This document shows, one piece after another, positions 37,801 through 48,223 of a stretch of DNA of 64,000 bases. Where the stretch lies: contig NC_092859.1 of NCBI RefSeq assembly GCF_032062135.1, positions 73,099,581 through 73,163,580 on the forward strand, in the 5' to 3' direction. Under the pieces are notes generated by a model. That model worked only from the letters and a program-made list of their open reading frames with translations, made no database searches and was not told the DNA's origin. The stretch is from Pyxicephalus adspersus. Taxonomy: Eukaryota; Chordata; Amphibia; Anura; Pyxicephalidae. The position numbers and the translations under genes were made by a program. Within the stretch, counting starts at the first letter, position 1. Every line of letters begins with the position of its first letter.

Positions 37801-40109
37801 GATTTTTCCTCATTAATCAAGATTTCACCCAAGGTCAAACAAGGCCTGCTTTTGTTCTTCTTGTTTTATTGAGTCGTTACTGAACTCTTACTTGGAGCTT
37901 CTAAAGCTTACTTTATCAGTTTATGTGTGAACACATACAAATACTGATGATGGAACACAGTGTATTTTGTTGTCAGGTTTAAAGCCAAACTTAATGTTCA
38001 GCCTAAATCAATTAAATACATCCAGGTGCTTTAAAGCAAAGCTATTTTTTCTTGTTAGTGCCTAAGGATACATGTCAGATGATTCTCGTCTGATAATCAC
38101 CTCAGGGATTGAATTGGACCAGAATCTGACCTGTGGACAGCGCTCATCCAGCATTGTTCATGTCCGTCCGTCCTGGGGGATCCACTAACGACGAACGATC
38201 GTAATGATCGAAACGGGTGCCGCTCCGTTGTTCTCCCCCTCTCCAGTCTATAGAGCAGAACGGTGGTGTATGTACAGCACACATTCATGCAGCACACATT
38301 CATGCACCTTATAGTCTTTTGTCATTGGAAAGGATTGTGAAAGATATCATGAAAAATCTAACGTGTGTAGCCTAAGAAGAAAAGTAGAAAAGTTCTTCCA
38401 AATTGTCATGAAGTGTGAAGAAGAAACTATAGCAACTTGGCCAAAGACAAACAGCTCTATTTATTGAATTACACAAACTGACATTTCCCTTAATAACCAT
38501 TTATACCAATGAAAAGTGAACATTAAAGGGATTTGTCTATTATTATAGTAAATATTACCTTTGGTATAGTGTGGTGAATTGAGCCTATTGCTTTTATTTA
38601 GCTCCAGTTGTACCTTATCATAAACTCAGTTTAGGATGGTTTTTATGTTGTTGTGAGTGTGTTGAGTATTATAAATAGTAATATGAATTATTGATACCTG
38701 TACCTCTGTTACATGAATTATTATCATTATTATCTTGTTAGCAAGGGATGTGTTTGTTTTTTATAAAAAAAATTTGATGGTATTAAGCATTTATTATTTG
38801 GCAGTATCAGAATCAAGGCTCTCTAAGCTATTTATGGTGATACAACTTTTCTGTATAAATCCATGTATAATTTCCAAAAGCAAAGTTTATCTTCAGTCTA
38901 TCATTATATAAAGTATATGTAAACCACATTATTAAAATATTATATAAGCTTTTACAGGATCTTGTTTTAAAATGTGTTTTTATTTAATACTTTTAAATAC
39001 ACAGCTTTTATGACTAGAAAGCCTGGTGAACCTACATGAAAGTCTTCATTCAGAAGACTCACTTCAAACGTCACTTCCTGGAATGATATGTATCTTTTAT
39101 TTTGGTTCCTTTCTATATAAAAAACATCTAGTAGAAACTGTAATTAGTCATGCTAGTGCATATTGTACAGACATGAACCACTGTTGTTGCTGTCAGGAAG
39201 TCGATGCAGAGTTTTGACGTTCAGCCGATATTGGATTGAAAACATAGGAAGTGGAACATAGAACGTGTCAATTGTTCAAGGTGCATCTAGCTTAAAAATA
39301 TAAAGAGCAGTGTGAAAAATACTTTACCCAACTGCAACCAAGTAGAAACCATATTTTCCTTGTAACATGGACTTTTTGGTTCTGTCATTTTGGCACTTAC
39401 GTAAACTGACAGCAGGCACTTCCAATTTGGTGCCAACATTAATATAGGCACAAAATAAGTTAAACAATGGCTCAATTGTAATGCCTGAGAAATTTGTGAC
39501 CTATGAAAAGTGGTAAAATTGTGATTAGTTAGTGACGTTAGTAGTTAGTGATGTTTTTCTTTTTTTATATTTATAGAATTTTGTTGTTTTTTGCTGCCTA
39601 AGGTGTCACTAAATACATTTCCTCTAACTTACTTACTTTGTTAATGACAACACAATCAGAACAGGACAAATATGTTCATAATTATTTTACTGCTGGCTAT
39701 TCATCCCATGTATTTGTATATAGGGTAGTAGGACTGTGTAAGGCAAAATGGATTACGGAAATCCCCTTGTAAAACTTTAAAAAAAAAAATATTAGAGCCT
39801 AGCAGCCTTGAATGGATGCAACCATTTACCTAATATGGGGCCTTGGCTAGCAAATAACCAATGTTATAAGTTTTACAAATATTCCTGACACATTCTCTTT
39901 TTACTTTACAGTATGGTTTAAAAAAGAAAGAAGAAAAGGAAGCCGAAGAAAAAGCAGCTATGGAGCAACCTTGTGAGGGCAGTTTGACTCGCCCAAAGAA
40001 AGCCATCCCTGCAGGATGTGGGGATGATGATGAGGAGGAAGAGGAGAGCATTTTGGACACCGTACTCAAGTACCTCCCAGGTCCTCTCCAGGATATGTTC
40101 AAAAAGTAA
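15044..40109 (+). CDS. CPLX2: complexin-2, presynaptic SNARE-complex regulator (3 coding exons)
   Basis: Joining 15044-15074, 22127-22302 and 39912-40109 gives 31+176+198 nt, a 134-residue protein plus TAA stop, exactly the vertebrate complexin-2 length. It starts [11 protein letters not shown] and ends [10 protein letters not shown]. Complexin is a small cytosolic presynaptic protein that binds the groove of the assembled SNARE bundle, clamping spontaneous fusion and promoting calcium-triggered release with synaptotagmin. Regions visible: N-terminal segment (about 1-26), charged accessory helix (about 27-47), central SNARE-binding helix (48-70) with Arg48, Arg59, Arg63, Lys69 and Tyr70 all present, and a C-terminal region with an acidic run and a terminal amphipathic segment. 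MDFV at the start, the Gln-Gln in the central region and the EQPCEG segment mark it as complexin-2 rather than complexin-1. All splice junctions are GT-AG and the frame is uninterrupted. Confidence 0.98.
18582..18765. mobile_element. fold-back MITE
   Basis: The left arm (18582-18652) and right arm (about 18705-18765) are imperfect reverse complements. For example, 'gaataagatagactaccat' on the left pairs with 'atgatagtctatcttctcc' on the right. The centre and right arm match the MITE at 35413-35562, sharing 'tcctggaccagat', 'attccaggtttgct' and 'gatcacc', so this is a second member of one family. Its right end stops short of the terminal sequence present in the other copy, close to a TA-rich junction. 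Confidence 0.75.
18780..19800. repeat. pyrimidine-rich repetitive block containing a minisatellite
   Basis: Composition changes abruptly from AT-rich intron to C/T-rich sequence and back at the (TA)n tract near 19809. The core is a 27-bp tandem array, with about 280 bases of non-repeated flank on the left and about 250 on the right. Such blocks suggest an inserted mobile element carrying an internal minisatellite. I see no terminal repeats, reverse transcriptase or transposase, so the class is unresolved. Confidence 0.5.
19060..19545. repeat. 27-bp minisatellite with 243-bp higher-order period
   Basis: About 18 copies of a unit resembling CTCTGGCTGCCTTCTCAG plus CCTGGAACC. Variant units recur in the same order: one reading AGCCTCAAACCCTCTTGCTG starts at 19211 and again at 19454, exactly 243 bases (9 units) apart, each followed by the TTGGTACC variant. 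That indicates duplication of a multi-unit block. One ambiguous base lies at 19297. Because 27 is divisible by 3, several frames on both strands read as 9-residue repeats without stops, so these are unlikely to be genes. Confidence 0.92.
19809..19848. repeat. (TA)n microsatellite
   Basis: An interrupted alternating TA run of about 40 bases at the right border of the pyrimidine-rich block. Confidence 0.95.
20385..20431. repeat. short tandem repeat, unit AGAAAGACGCAACGCACA
   Basis: About 2.5 copies of an 18-bp unit, the last with an inserted AAGACGC-like segment. Too short to be a full minisatellite. Confidence 0.8.
20520..20770. repeat. dispersed repeat family A, copy 1
   Basis: Shares blocks with the copies near 25.0 and 28.2 kb. 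'gggagttatgtcattccagcctggc' here corresponds to 'aggagttacttccttctggcctggc' at about 28290, and 'cccttctgcaatgaacaa' corresponds to 'tctcttctgcaatgaaaca' near 25060. Block order differs between copies. No coding capacity is visible. Probably a decayed MITE or SINE. Confidence 0.5.
22127..22302 (+). CDS. CPLX2: CPLX2 exon 2 of coding set (residues 11-69)
   Basis: This 176-base exon encodes the rest of the N-terminal segment, the entire accessory helix and all but the last residue of the central SNARE-binding helix. It begins after TTTTGTCCAG and ends in AAG (Lys69) before donor GTGCTC, a weaker donor than the usual GTAAGT or GTGAGT. If intron 2 were retained, the frame would run on to 22449 and give a 117-residue product lacking the C-terminal region. 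I have no evidence that this happens. Confidence 0.98.
25005..25225. repeat. dispersed repeat family A, copy 2
   Basis: Contains 'gcaatgaaacaaacttatctgcctgattgcag', which parallels 'gcaacaaaacaaacttacctgcctgtttgcaa' in the copy near 28.2 kb. The adjoining block ('gatgtaactccca') appears inverted relative to the 'aggagttac' block of the other copies, suggesting fold-back structure. Confidence 0.5.
27690..28125. repeat. GC-richer repeat block, probable MITE
   Basis: A locally GC-rich island with 'ctgtgcatgcccaat' and, inverted nearby, 'ggcatgcgcagaagaag', ending in 'tttagttccacttta' after a poly-T run. This architecture of a GC-rich interior with AT-rich ends is common in anuran MITEs. Termini and target duplication were not resolved. 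Confidence 0.4.
28130..28400. repeat. dispersed repeat family A, copy 3
   Basis: The longest of the three related copies. It contains both the 'aaacaaacttacctgcctg' block and, downstream, the 'ggagttacttccttctggcctgg' block in the order used here as reference. It lies directly next to the GC-rich repeat ending near 28125. Confidence 0.5.
31752..32236. repeat. 246-bp direct tandem duplication
   Basis: Copy 1 starts at 31752 and copy 2 at 31998, both with 'attaggggctatgtcttat'. They run in parallel to 'aataatgagatataat'. I count only two differences across ~240 bases: 'gaccgtc' versus 'gactctgtc', and 'gtgctgatc' versus 'gtgcagatc'. The junction is an AT-rich 'ataagatataat' stretch. Such high identity means either a recent duplication or an assembly artefact. 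Confidence 0.93.
35413..35562. mobile_element. short MITE with 9-bp TIRs
   Basis: Termini GGCCTGATT (35413-35421) and AATCAGGCC (35554-35562) are perfect inverted repeats, and both sides are flanked by TATTG, a probable 5-bp target duplication. The central and right portions match the fold-back MITE at 18582-18765. The left arm is shortened compared with that copy. It has no coding capacity. Confidence 0.75.
35590..35870. repeat. dispersed repeat with 'ggttccctgagg' motif
   Basis: Contains AGGGGTTCCCTGAG at 35814-35827. Its exact reverse complement occurs at 58080-58093 in similar context ('ctttcttaaacc' nearby, compared with 'gttttttaaacagggctcc' here). The pattern resembles a common interspersed repeat of ranid frogs as I remember it. 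No ends were defined. Confidence 0.4.
36850..37285. mobile_element. palindromic-ended MITE, type 1
   Basis: The left end TAAGGCTGCATACACTCG then TGCAATAATTAT is matched by the right end, which read in reverse complement is TAGGCTATGTACACACA then TGCAATAATTAT. The 436-bp interior repeats short motifs such as 'cgttcg', 'caatcatat' and 'gtgtgtac'. No transposase frame is present. I could not identify a clear target-site duplication, so the superfamily (hAT or another) is uncertain. Confidence 0.7.
38062..38375. mobile_element. palindromic-ended MITE, type 2
   Basis: The left end 'ctaaggatacatgtcagat' resembles the reverse complement of the right end ('ttaggctacacacgttagat'), and both resemble the ends of the element at 36850-37285. 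The interior is GC-richer and holds two adjacent copies of AGCACACATTCATGC near 38276-38305. No coding capacity. Confidence 0.6.
39912..40109 (+). CDS. CPLX2: CPLX2 last coding exon (residues 70-134 and stop)
   Basis: The exon opens with Tyr70, the last contact residue of the central helix, and runs 65 codons to TAA at 40107-40109. It encodes the lysine/glutamate-rich stretch after the helix, the conserved [10 protein letters not shown] segment, an acidic run (three Asp then five Glu, where I recall human having mostly Glu), and the terminal [19 protein letters not shown] region that associates with curved membranes. The preceding TTACTTTACAG is a good acceptor. Met86, where I recall Leu in human CPLX2, is a mild substitution. 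Confidence 0.98.
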   Translation, partial: YGLKKKEEKEAEEKAAMEQPCEGSLTRPKKAIPAGCGDDDEEEEESILDTVLKYLPGPLQDMFKK

Positions 40110-42287
40110 CCATAGCCAGCCAAGTGGACATCTTCTTTAGCCAAACTTCTTTTCAGCTACAAAAAAGGGACCAGCAAAGAAATTCTTGATAAATAGATAA
40201 ATATAAGCACACAAATGGATGACATAAGTATAAGCAACATTTGTCTAGCCACACACTCTTCTGTACCAACAAAAATAATAAAAAAATAAAAAACAAACTT
40301 TCAACCACGAAGGCGCACAAACTTACATATTTGTGAACGCAAGGACACAAAACACCTCTTCTTCTTCTTTACTTTTTCAGACTTTGGTCATTATGCCATA
40401 CATCATAACAGATGGACAAAGCTCACTGCTGCTCAAAACGCTGGTCATAGCAGTGACAAATTTGACAACTTTTGCCTGTTTTGGAACAGTAATTGAAATG
40501 TACTCTCTCCTGAGCAGATCTTCTAGCAGGATAACTCACTAGGGTTACAGTACGTGCCCTATACAAATCCACTAGAGATGAAAAACAAAGAAGGTCCAAC
40601 TCTCCATTGCAAATTTGTAATTCAACACTCATAATACACTCAACACAATAATAATCTGTAGAGTGTTATTGTGTGTAAATAACTAGCTTCTGTCCCGTAA
40701 GGGCACTAGGATGCAAAGTGACAAAGTTCATATACAGATTTCATGTCTACTTTTGTGAATTTTGTCACGCACTTTGTGATATCTGGGAGCTTGGCATATG
40801 TCATGGGATGCATGTGGAGAAACCCTGGTGTGTTTTCATCTGTTCTGTACATTGTAAATTGTGTTTTTCTGCTTTTTACCTCCCCTGTTGTTATATTGCT
40901 TATGGGAACTGCAGTAGATAACTTCCAGGGTACAGATGTTCCTTCCAAAGAACACAAAGTAAAACATCGCATAGTTCTGGATAGGTCTGGATGCAAGCTG
41001 CAGATCGCTAAGCAATATCATTTAAGGGGAAGTATGACAGAGGAGTCCAGGGCGTAAAGTGGACCTACCAATGGGCTCTGATGTGGACCAAGAGACTTCT
41101 TGTTTGGATTTCTATGACTAATGATGCTGACTGCATGCTTAGGAAAATACAAGTGTTTGATGCCTTTTAAAAAAAATAATTGAAGCACTGTCTGTCTTAG
41201 TCCTGTGCCTATCACCATAGTTATACTGTTTACATTCATAACACAAGGACCAGATAAGAGCTGGGTGCCTGGTGTGTATATATAGGCATGTGTACATTTG
41301 TTTTCAGCCAATCTTTTTTCCACTATGGTAGTGTTTTGGAGTTTTTTTTATCAGACCAAAGTGATTTATCTTTTTATATGTCTATCAGTGTCTGTTTTCA
41401 GTCTAACGTCTCCACTAGTTAACCAGTTTATCTCTTTGGGACAAAGAAAAATTTACAAGGACCAAACTACAGACCCTGTTATAGAAATAGCTGATATTTT
41501 TCAACTCTTTATTACCATGTGGAGAAAGTGAAAATACACTGGCCATACCTTATGATATAGAGAGATAGGCTTCAAGTGAGTGACCCTAATGTACAGTTTA
41601 AGAAGAGTAAGTTTTCAGTAACTCATCGCATTGAAGGCTGTTTGACAAAAAATTTAGAACTAGAGTATTGATTTTTATTTAATTGCATAAAGTACATGTG
41701 TATTTTTTTAAAAGCAATGGTTAAAATAGCAAGTAAAGCCAATAAACTGCCAAGTGAATACTGTAACATTCCAGAGATTGGATCTTATTTAATCTGAAGA
41801 ACAAGATTCAAACATTCAATCTCCAATGACCACGTTCTAGATAACGGTACACTTTTTGCTCTGTGATGCCTCAGTTTGATGGCATTTAGGACTACAGAAT
41901 ATGTATTACCAATAAAAAGTTGAACACATTCAATTATCTGAGGGTAAGGCTTAAAAGTCAGACAATAGGACCACATTTTATGTCCTAAACCAAGAGGTGT
42001 GTGGTCTGCTACAACTCATATACTAAAGGTTGACATAAATGTTCCCAAAATGTACTCTAATTGCCTTATGACTATATTTGTCCTTTGCAGTTAAGGAATA
42101 TAATCAGACAAATACATTAATGCAGTTTATTTTTTTCACACATAGCTATGTACATAATTTAATGTGTATACTTAATAACCCAATATTACATTAGTAAATT
42201 ATTAGATTTTCACTGAGAGCGTAAATAAAAGGCAATGGCTTTTGCACTGTTTTAAACTACTATATATTAAAAGTGTGATAAGGGTAT

Positions 42288-42323
<36 letters not shown>

Positions 42324-42560
42324 TATATATATATATATATATTTATTTATAAAATAATCTTTGTAAGCTGGGATACTGTGAGTGGACCTTGCATACATTT
42401 ATGTACAGTTCTGTGTGTTTAAATATATATATATGTGTATGTTTAGTGTGTATGTATGTACATGGAAATGTTCTATGTTTCTTCTTCTGTTTGCTGTGTG
42501 TTTTGACTATCATATCCTATGACTTTCAGTAAAGGGTATATGTTTCATACATGCATGCTT
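40110..42560 (+). other. CPLX2: probable CPLX2 3' UTR
   Basis: Vertebrate CPLX2 mRNAs have long 3' UTRs, and no repeat or second gene interrupts the 2.4 kb after the stop. Candidate poly(A) signals are AATAAA at 41741-41746, AATAAA at 42224-42229 and AGTAAA near 42529. Further AATAAA hexamers occur at 43164, 43304, 43789 and 44019, so the true end cannot be fixed from sequence alone. Short open frames here (for example 40743-41057) look incidental. Confidence 0.5.
42291..42342. repeat. (AT)n microsatellite in probable CPLX2 3' UTR
   Basis: Alternating AT from 42291 to 42319, a GTT interruption, then alternating TA to 42342. The tract is self-complementary and likely polymorphic. Confidence 0.95.
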
Positions 42561-45500
42561 TTGTTTCACGGTAATACCAAGCTGCCCATGTCACATGGCT
42601 GGGAGCCAACCAGCAGTGACCAGTCATTGAGACCCCAGGGCTTCTGTAGGAGATAAAGCCATAGCCATTACTTGCTGTCTTGTAAAGTTTGTGTTGTATT
42701 GTTTTTTTTTCTGTTATGCACACAAGTATATATGATTCAGCAACAACTCTGTGCTAGAGGTTCTGTTGAGGACAAATATGAAAGCAATCAATTCTACCAG
42801 AGATCTTTGAGTTGTGAATGCGATAATACAATTTTATGTCACAAGAGATATGACATCTTTTTTTACTATGCATAAACATAGTAATGAAAAAAAAGCAAAT
42901 TCATTTGTGTCTGCTTTTGTTGTTTGTATCGTTTATGTACTTTTATTCAAGAATGATGAGGACAACATAAATCTTGCTCTTTAAATCATAGTTTGTATGA
43001 TAGGACTCAGATGGAAGATTCTATTCTCTGACTCCAAGACTACATGCTAAGCCATGCATGGACAAAGCAAGGTTTATTGTAAGTGCAATAACTAAAGCAT
43101 AAGTAGTATTGGCTCAAAAGTCATTGAACGGTGGCATTAGGAATCAGCATAATGTAAGTCTAAAATAAATTGAGGAAAAAGTGTCTGACCATCCCAGTTC
43201 ATATTTGAAAATTGGATTTTAATGGATTTTCTAGTGATTTCTGGAGTGCTAGTTTCTACCAGTGTTACTGTTCACACTACACCTACTGCAAGCAGGACTT
43301 TATAATAAAAACTTGGGCAGTTGAGTGAATTTAAGAGAGGCACAGGAGGGTTTAAATGGTTTCATATATGTATTAGGTAGGGTAGAGAGCATTTTTTGTG
43401 CTTCTGAGGCATAACTGTCATACTGGGTACCTGGCATGAGAGAAGTGCCCATGGCAAGAGATAATTACATTTAATGGGCACTATCATATAAGCACGATAA
43501 ACCTTCCAATTTTTTTATTTGTGTTGTACCAGTATTGCCAAAACAATTTTTACAGAAAACACTAACATTTAGTATTCTTGGCTCATACTAATATTTCTAC
43601 CATTTACACACTTCAGTCGTAGTTGGAACACAGCTAGTATTCTTTGGCCCTGGAGCACTTAAAAGCTTTGCAAACACTGAAGGAATATACAAATTCCTAT
43701 CAGAATGGTGGGGGACTCCAGCTCTGTAAAACAGGAGGTATAACAACTTGAAGTGAATGTATTGTCATAGTGTTTAAGTTTAGTTCTGAATAAAGTAGGC
43801 AAGGGTTGAATCCTCAATTTATATATTTTTGCTGTCTGTATCCTGTTGAAAAGTCTTTTCTTCCTGCCTCTGACACCCAACAGGAATTCAAAGGAAACCC
43901 CTACAAAATGAGACCGTTATCATAAGAAAAAGCATGACCATTGGAAGATTTACCCTTACATCCTGATCTGGTAACAACTGAAATAGTATGACATGTTCTC
44001 ACCTCAATCCAAAATGAGAATAAACATTTAGCTTAACATACACCTAAACCAGGATGTTGTGTAATAATCCAAAAAAATTGTGAACTGCAGAAGCCCTAAA
44101 ACATCATACCAATTTATCAGTAGAAAATACTGCATACTGAACCTGCATTATTTATTTGGCACAATGAATGTCATCCTGACAGATTGCCTTTAACATCACT
44201 AACAGGCATTATGGAAGGGGACGGGTTTAATCTGGCAATTGTCTGCCACAATAATGTGTATAGAGCTATAGTGATACCTATTGGATACCTATTGATATTG
44301 GAAAACACTGCTTTTATTACATGTCCTTATTCTCCCCCTTGGCTTTCATTTCATACTCGTTCATAATGGTGATGTTATGTGTCACCATAAATCCATAAAC
44401 CCAATCCACAGTGAGGGGCATCTACAGAATGTTTGCATGTGGAACACAAAGCAATCTCACTGCTTTACTAGAATTATGAATTTTGGAAATATAGCAAAAG
44501 GAACAAGATTAGGCTTTATTTCATACTTTGTGATTCAGGGACAAAAATATTGCCTGAATTTATCTTGTGCAAATGTATAATTGTCCCCAGTGTCTGCCAA
44601 ATTCTGTTTACCCTGCAGGGAATATCATTTTGTTTCAATAGATCATGGAGGCACTGAAAGCTTCTGTTTGCATTTACTATTATTGTAACAAATGTGCTTA
44701 ATTTTTTGCAAAATGTTTCGACACTTGTCAAACCCAGAGGGCATCACTTTTAACACCATACTACTATATTGGGAAGAGCAAAAATTAGTTTGATTTAAGT
44801 GTCTTGAGCAGAAAAGTCAGTATCTGTGCATTTATTTAATAATAACACTGGCTAAATGGGCCAGTCTATCCAAAGTGTTATGTTTCTTTTTTCATAGATG
44901 CTGCAAAACTGGAACTAGTTACAGATGCATACAGCTAGTAGGTGATCCAGCCTACCAGACACTAGCTATAACTGGAAGGTGTTAAGTCAGCGGTCACTTT
45001 TCCAAAACTGTGATTTGACACAAAACACAGAAGCAAATTCATGTTGGACACAGAATGCTCTAATGGCTATGTGCATTGGATATCTCTAAACTGGACCAAT
45101 AAGGCCTTGAAATTGCCTAGAGGGCTTCCAGAGTTTGGTCATGTTGACTAAGTCTGGTCCAGCTCCTGTTTCCTTTTCCAATATTCTTTCTCTCTGGTAG
45201 CTTTCCACCACACCCAAGGGAATATTCATCAAACCTGCAACATGCAGAACATTTTAGCATAGTTTCCTGTTAATGTTGTTGCACATGCTGGAGCAAATTA
45301 AATTACCTTTTTTTATTCTGCAGTTATTCCGCATAGTAAAAGTAGTTGAAACTAAATCATTTACTGGCCTAGACCAGTTAACAAATAGCAATAAAGAAAT
45401 AACAATTAAATTCTATTTCTTTGCTTGTTACTTCCATCAGTCCATCCATATCCAGGGCCCAAAGCACTTCTATTTAAACAACAGGCAAGGTCACATGGGG

Positions 45501-45600
45501 AGCCTGGTTATGTGCCCAAATCTTATGTGCCAAAAATAATAAGTGCAATGGGAATTAATCCAGGGAATTGAAACAGGAATTGGAACAAAATTGGACATAC
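42560..45600. other. intergenic or distal 3' UTR sequence, nothing recognised
   Basis: AT-rich DNA with no convincing exon on either strand and no recognised transposon. Scattered AATAAA hexamers mean a longer CPLX2 transcript could extend into the first part. Confidence 0.5.
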
Positions 45601-46103
45601 AATTACAATCTGCAACTCCCATCTCCTGCCTTTGGACTGATTCATCACCCTCTGCTGCTGCCATTCTGAACTGCTATTTCACCAAACCATCTCTGTGACT
45701 GACTCATAATATCCCACTTCTGGGACTCAACAAGCTCATAAACCTCACTACAACCCACATTACAGGACCGCCTTCTCATGGACCGTTTGCCACATTGTTT
45801 GTTGTACTCATATGGTTCTCAATTATCTGTAAGAATGTATTATTCACCCTGCACTCTCTTTGCTGGTTCTATTCCCTCTCGCCCCCAGTCTGATAACTCA
45901 CTGTCTGCTCCTTCACTCTCCTGCTTTCCCTGTCTGTGCTCCTTCACCTTTTTTCTCTACTGCTACTTTCTGGTGACATCTCACCCAACTCTGGTGTCCC
46001 CCCCACAGCCTCTCTCTTCCCTCTTCAGCAAGATACACCCTTCTCCTAACCTCATCCCCATTCACCCTACCCATAAGTTCTTACCCCCTCTGGCAGTCTG
46101 GAT

Positions 46104-46794
46104 ATTTATGGAATGGCAGATCTGTTGGCAATAAATTAACTTCCATACACAACCTTCTCCTTTCCAAATCTCTGAACTTCCTGGCTCTCACTGAAATGTG
46201 GCTTTTCTCTTCTGACTCTGCCTCCGCTGCTGCTCTCTCCTATGGAGGCCTGCACTTTACACATACCCCTAGACCTGGCAACAGAGTAGGGGTGGTATGG
46301 GTCTCATTCTCTCACCTAAGTGCACATACAGAGCCCTTTCTACCCTGCCCTCTCTCCTTTTCACCTCTTTTGAAGTCCACTCCGTCCATCGTTTTAACCC
46401 CTTACCCCTCATTGTCGTTGTTGTCTACCACCCCTTCGGCCCGGTATCACAATTTTTGGTTAACTTTGCCTCTTGGCTCCCACACATTCTTTCCTATGAC
46501 CTGCCCACCCTCATCTTAGTGGATTTTAATGTTGCAGTGGATAAGCCCACCCATCCTTCTTCAGCCAAACTGCTCTCCATTGCCTCCTCCTTTGGATTCA
46601 CACAGAACATAAACAGCCCCACACACAACGCTGGACACACCTTAGATCTGGTATTTTACAAACTATTGAACTCTTGCCCCCCTTTGCCACATCCCAGACC
46701 TGGCCAATGGCAGAGAGATATCTGTAACCTTGACCACAACCTATTCTCAAACTGCCTTACGTCCCTAACCCCCACCCTCTCAAAATCTGAATAA
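46104..46794 (+). pseudogene. LINE APE-type endonuclease fragment
   Basis: Starting near 46104 one frame reads LWNGRSVGNKL, then LNFLALTEMWL, the usual N-terminal endonuclease pattern in which the Glu of the T-E-x-W motif is a metal ligand. Near 46265-46300 the frame shifts, and the C-terminal half continues in another frame to 46794. That half contains LILVDFNVAVD (Asp at 46522-46524, Asn at 46528-46530; the family normally has GDFN), HTLDLVF and LDHNLFS, where SDH is usual. Key residues are thus largely present, but the frameshift and substitutions show decay. Confidence 0.8.
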
Positions 46795-46916
46795 AGCTGC
46801 CACTCGGTTCAACCACACGCTTTCTTTGGCTCTGGATAAAGTTGCCCCTGCAACCTTCTTCTACCCCTGTCCCTGGCACAACAATCACACCAAACAGCTA
46901 CTGTTTGTACAGCTGA

Positions 46917-48223
46917 GTGGAGGATCTGGAATCTGGCCTCAGCACTGACTTCATGGACTACAAAGCCAATTACCTCAGCTTTCTCTTTGACCCTCTCCGG
47001 TCTGGTTTTCGAGCTGGCCATTCTACCAAAACAGCCCTTACTGAAGTGGCCAATGTCCTTATCAGAGCTAAGTCCCAAGGCAACTTTTCCCTCCTCCTCC
47101 TTGATCTTTCCCCTGCTTTTGACACTGTTGATCACCCCCTTTTACTACAAACCATGCGCTCCATTGGTATCAGTGACACTGCTCTCTCTTTGTTTGCTTC
47201 CTCTCTGTCTGACCGCTCCTTTCAAGTTTCTTTCAATGGTAATTCCTCCTCGCCCACTGTCCTCCCTGTTGGTGTTCCCCAAGGGTCAGTACTTAGACTG
47301 GTTCTCTTCTCTCTGTACACCTCCTCTCTCGGTAGTTTCATATCCTCCTTTGGCTTACAGTATCATCTGTATGCTGATGACACTCAGATCTATCTGTCCA
47401 CCCCTGACCTGTCTCCTTCAGTCCTGGATAAGGTCTCATGCTGCCTATTAGCCATCTCATCATGGATGTCTGACGGATTCCTGAAACTCAACCTGGATAA
47501 AACAGAACTCATCATCTTCCCCCTTTCAAGTTCAAAATCTCCCCCGACATGTTTCTAACTTTTAACAACACTGTTATTCGTCCCTCCCCTCAGGCACATT
47601 GTCTTGGCGTCACCTTTGAATCTGCCTTTTCATTTACCCCCCATATTCAGAACATTTCCAGGTCCTGTCACTTTCACCTATGCAACATCTCCAAAATCCG
47701 CCCCTACCTGTCCCCAGAGACCACCAAACTCCTTGTACACGCTCTTATCATCTCTCCTCTGGACTACTGTAACAACCTCCTCTCTGGTATTCCACTAACG
47801 CAACTTTCTCCTCTACAACCTATTATGAATGCTGCAGTCAGACTCATCCATCCTTCCCACCGCTCCTTTTCTGCTGCATCTCTTTGTAGTTCTCTCCATT
47901 GGCTTCCATTTCATTATAGAATCGAATTCAATCTCCCGTGCTTTACCTTCCAATCCCTCCACAGTTATTGTCCCACTTACATTTCTTACCTGGTAAAAAA
48001 ATACTCCCCCAGCCGCTCTCTTCGCTCCTTTAATGACCTACTAATGACTTCCTCACTCATACCCTCATCACACGCACGGCTCCAACACTTTTCTAGAGCA
48101 GCCCGGACTCTCTGGAATAGTCTTCCTCGTCCTATCCTACTTGCTCCTACTTTCTGCTCATTAAAAAGAGCACTCAAAACCCATTTTGTTAAACTTGCCT
48201 ACCCATCTTCTTCTGTATTGTGA
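46917..48223 (+). pseudogene. LINE reverse transcriptase, frameshifted
   Basis: The first open segment (46917-47558, opening on GTG rather than ATG) carries [13 protein letters not shown], motif [14 protein letters not shown], motif [10 protein letters not shown], motif C YADDTQ (47370-47387) with both catalytic Asp intact, and [10 protein letters not shown]. The frame then shifts into 47549-48223, which holds the thumb/C-terminal part: LGVTFE, then SPLDYCNNLLSGIP, SLHWLPFHYRI, and ARTLWNSLP. Compared with complete L2 elements, the region between endonuclease and SGFR is much too short, implying an internal deletion of the RT N-terminus. Confidence 0.9.

Larger units (their letters stand above)
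22303..39911 (+). other. CPLX2: CPLX2 intron 2 (17.6 kb)
   Basis: A phase-0 intron between Lys69 and Tyr70, with donor GTGCTC and acceptor TTACTTTACAG. It contains dispersed repeats near 25.0 and 27.7-28.4 kb, a 246-bp tandem duplication at 31752-32236, and MITEs at 35413-35562, 36850-37285 and 38062-38375. The rest is AT-rich sequence without recognisable exons on either strand. Confidence 0.95.

Noticed and set aside
40743..41057. 104-codon hydrophobic open frame downstream of the CPLX2 stop
   Set aside because: Overlapped by open frames on both strands, lies in the probable 3' UTR and shows no recognisable family.
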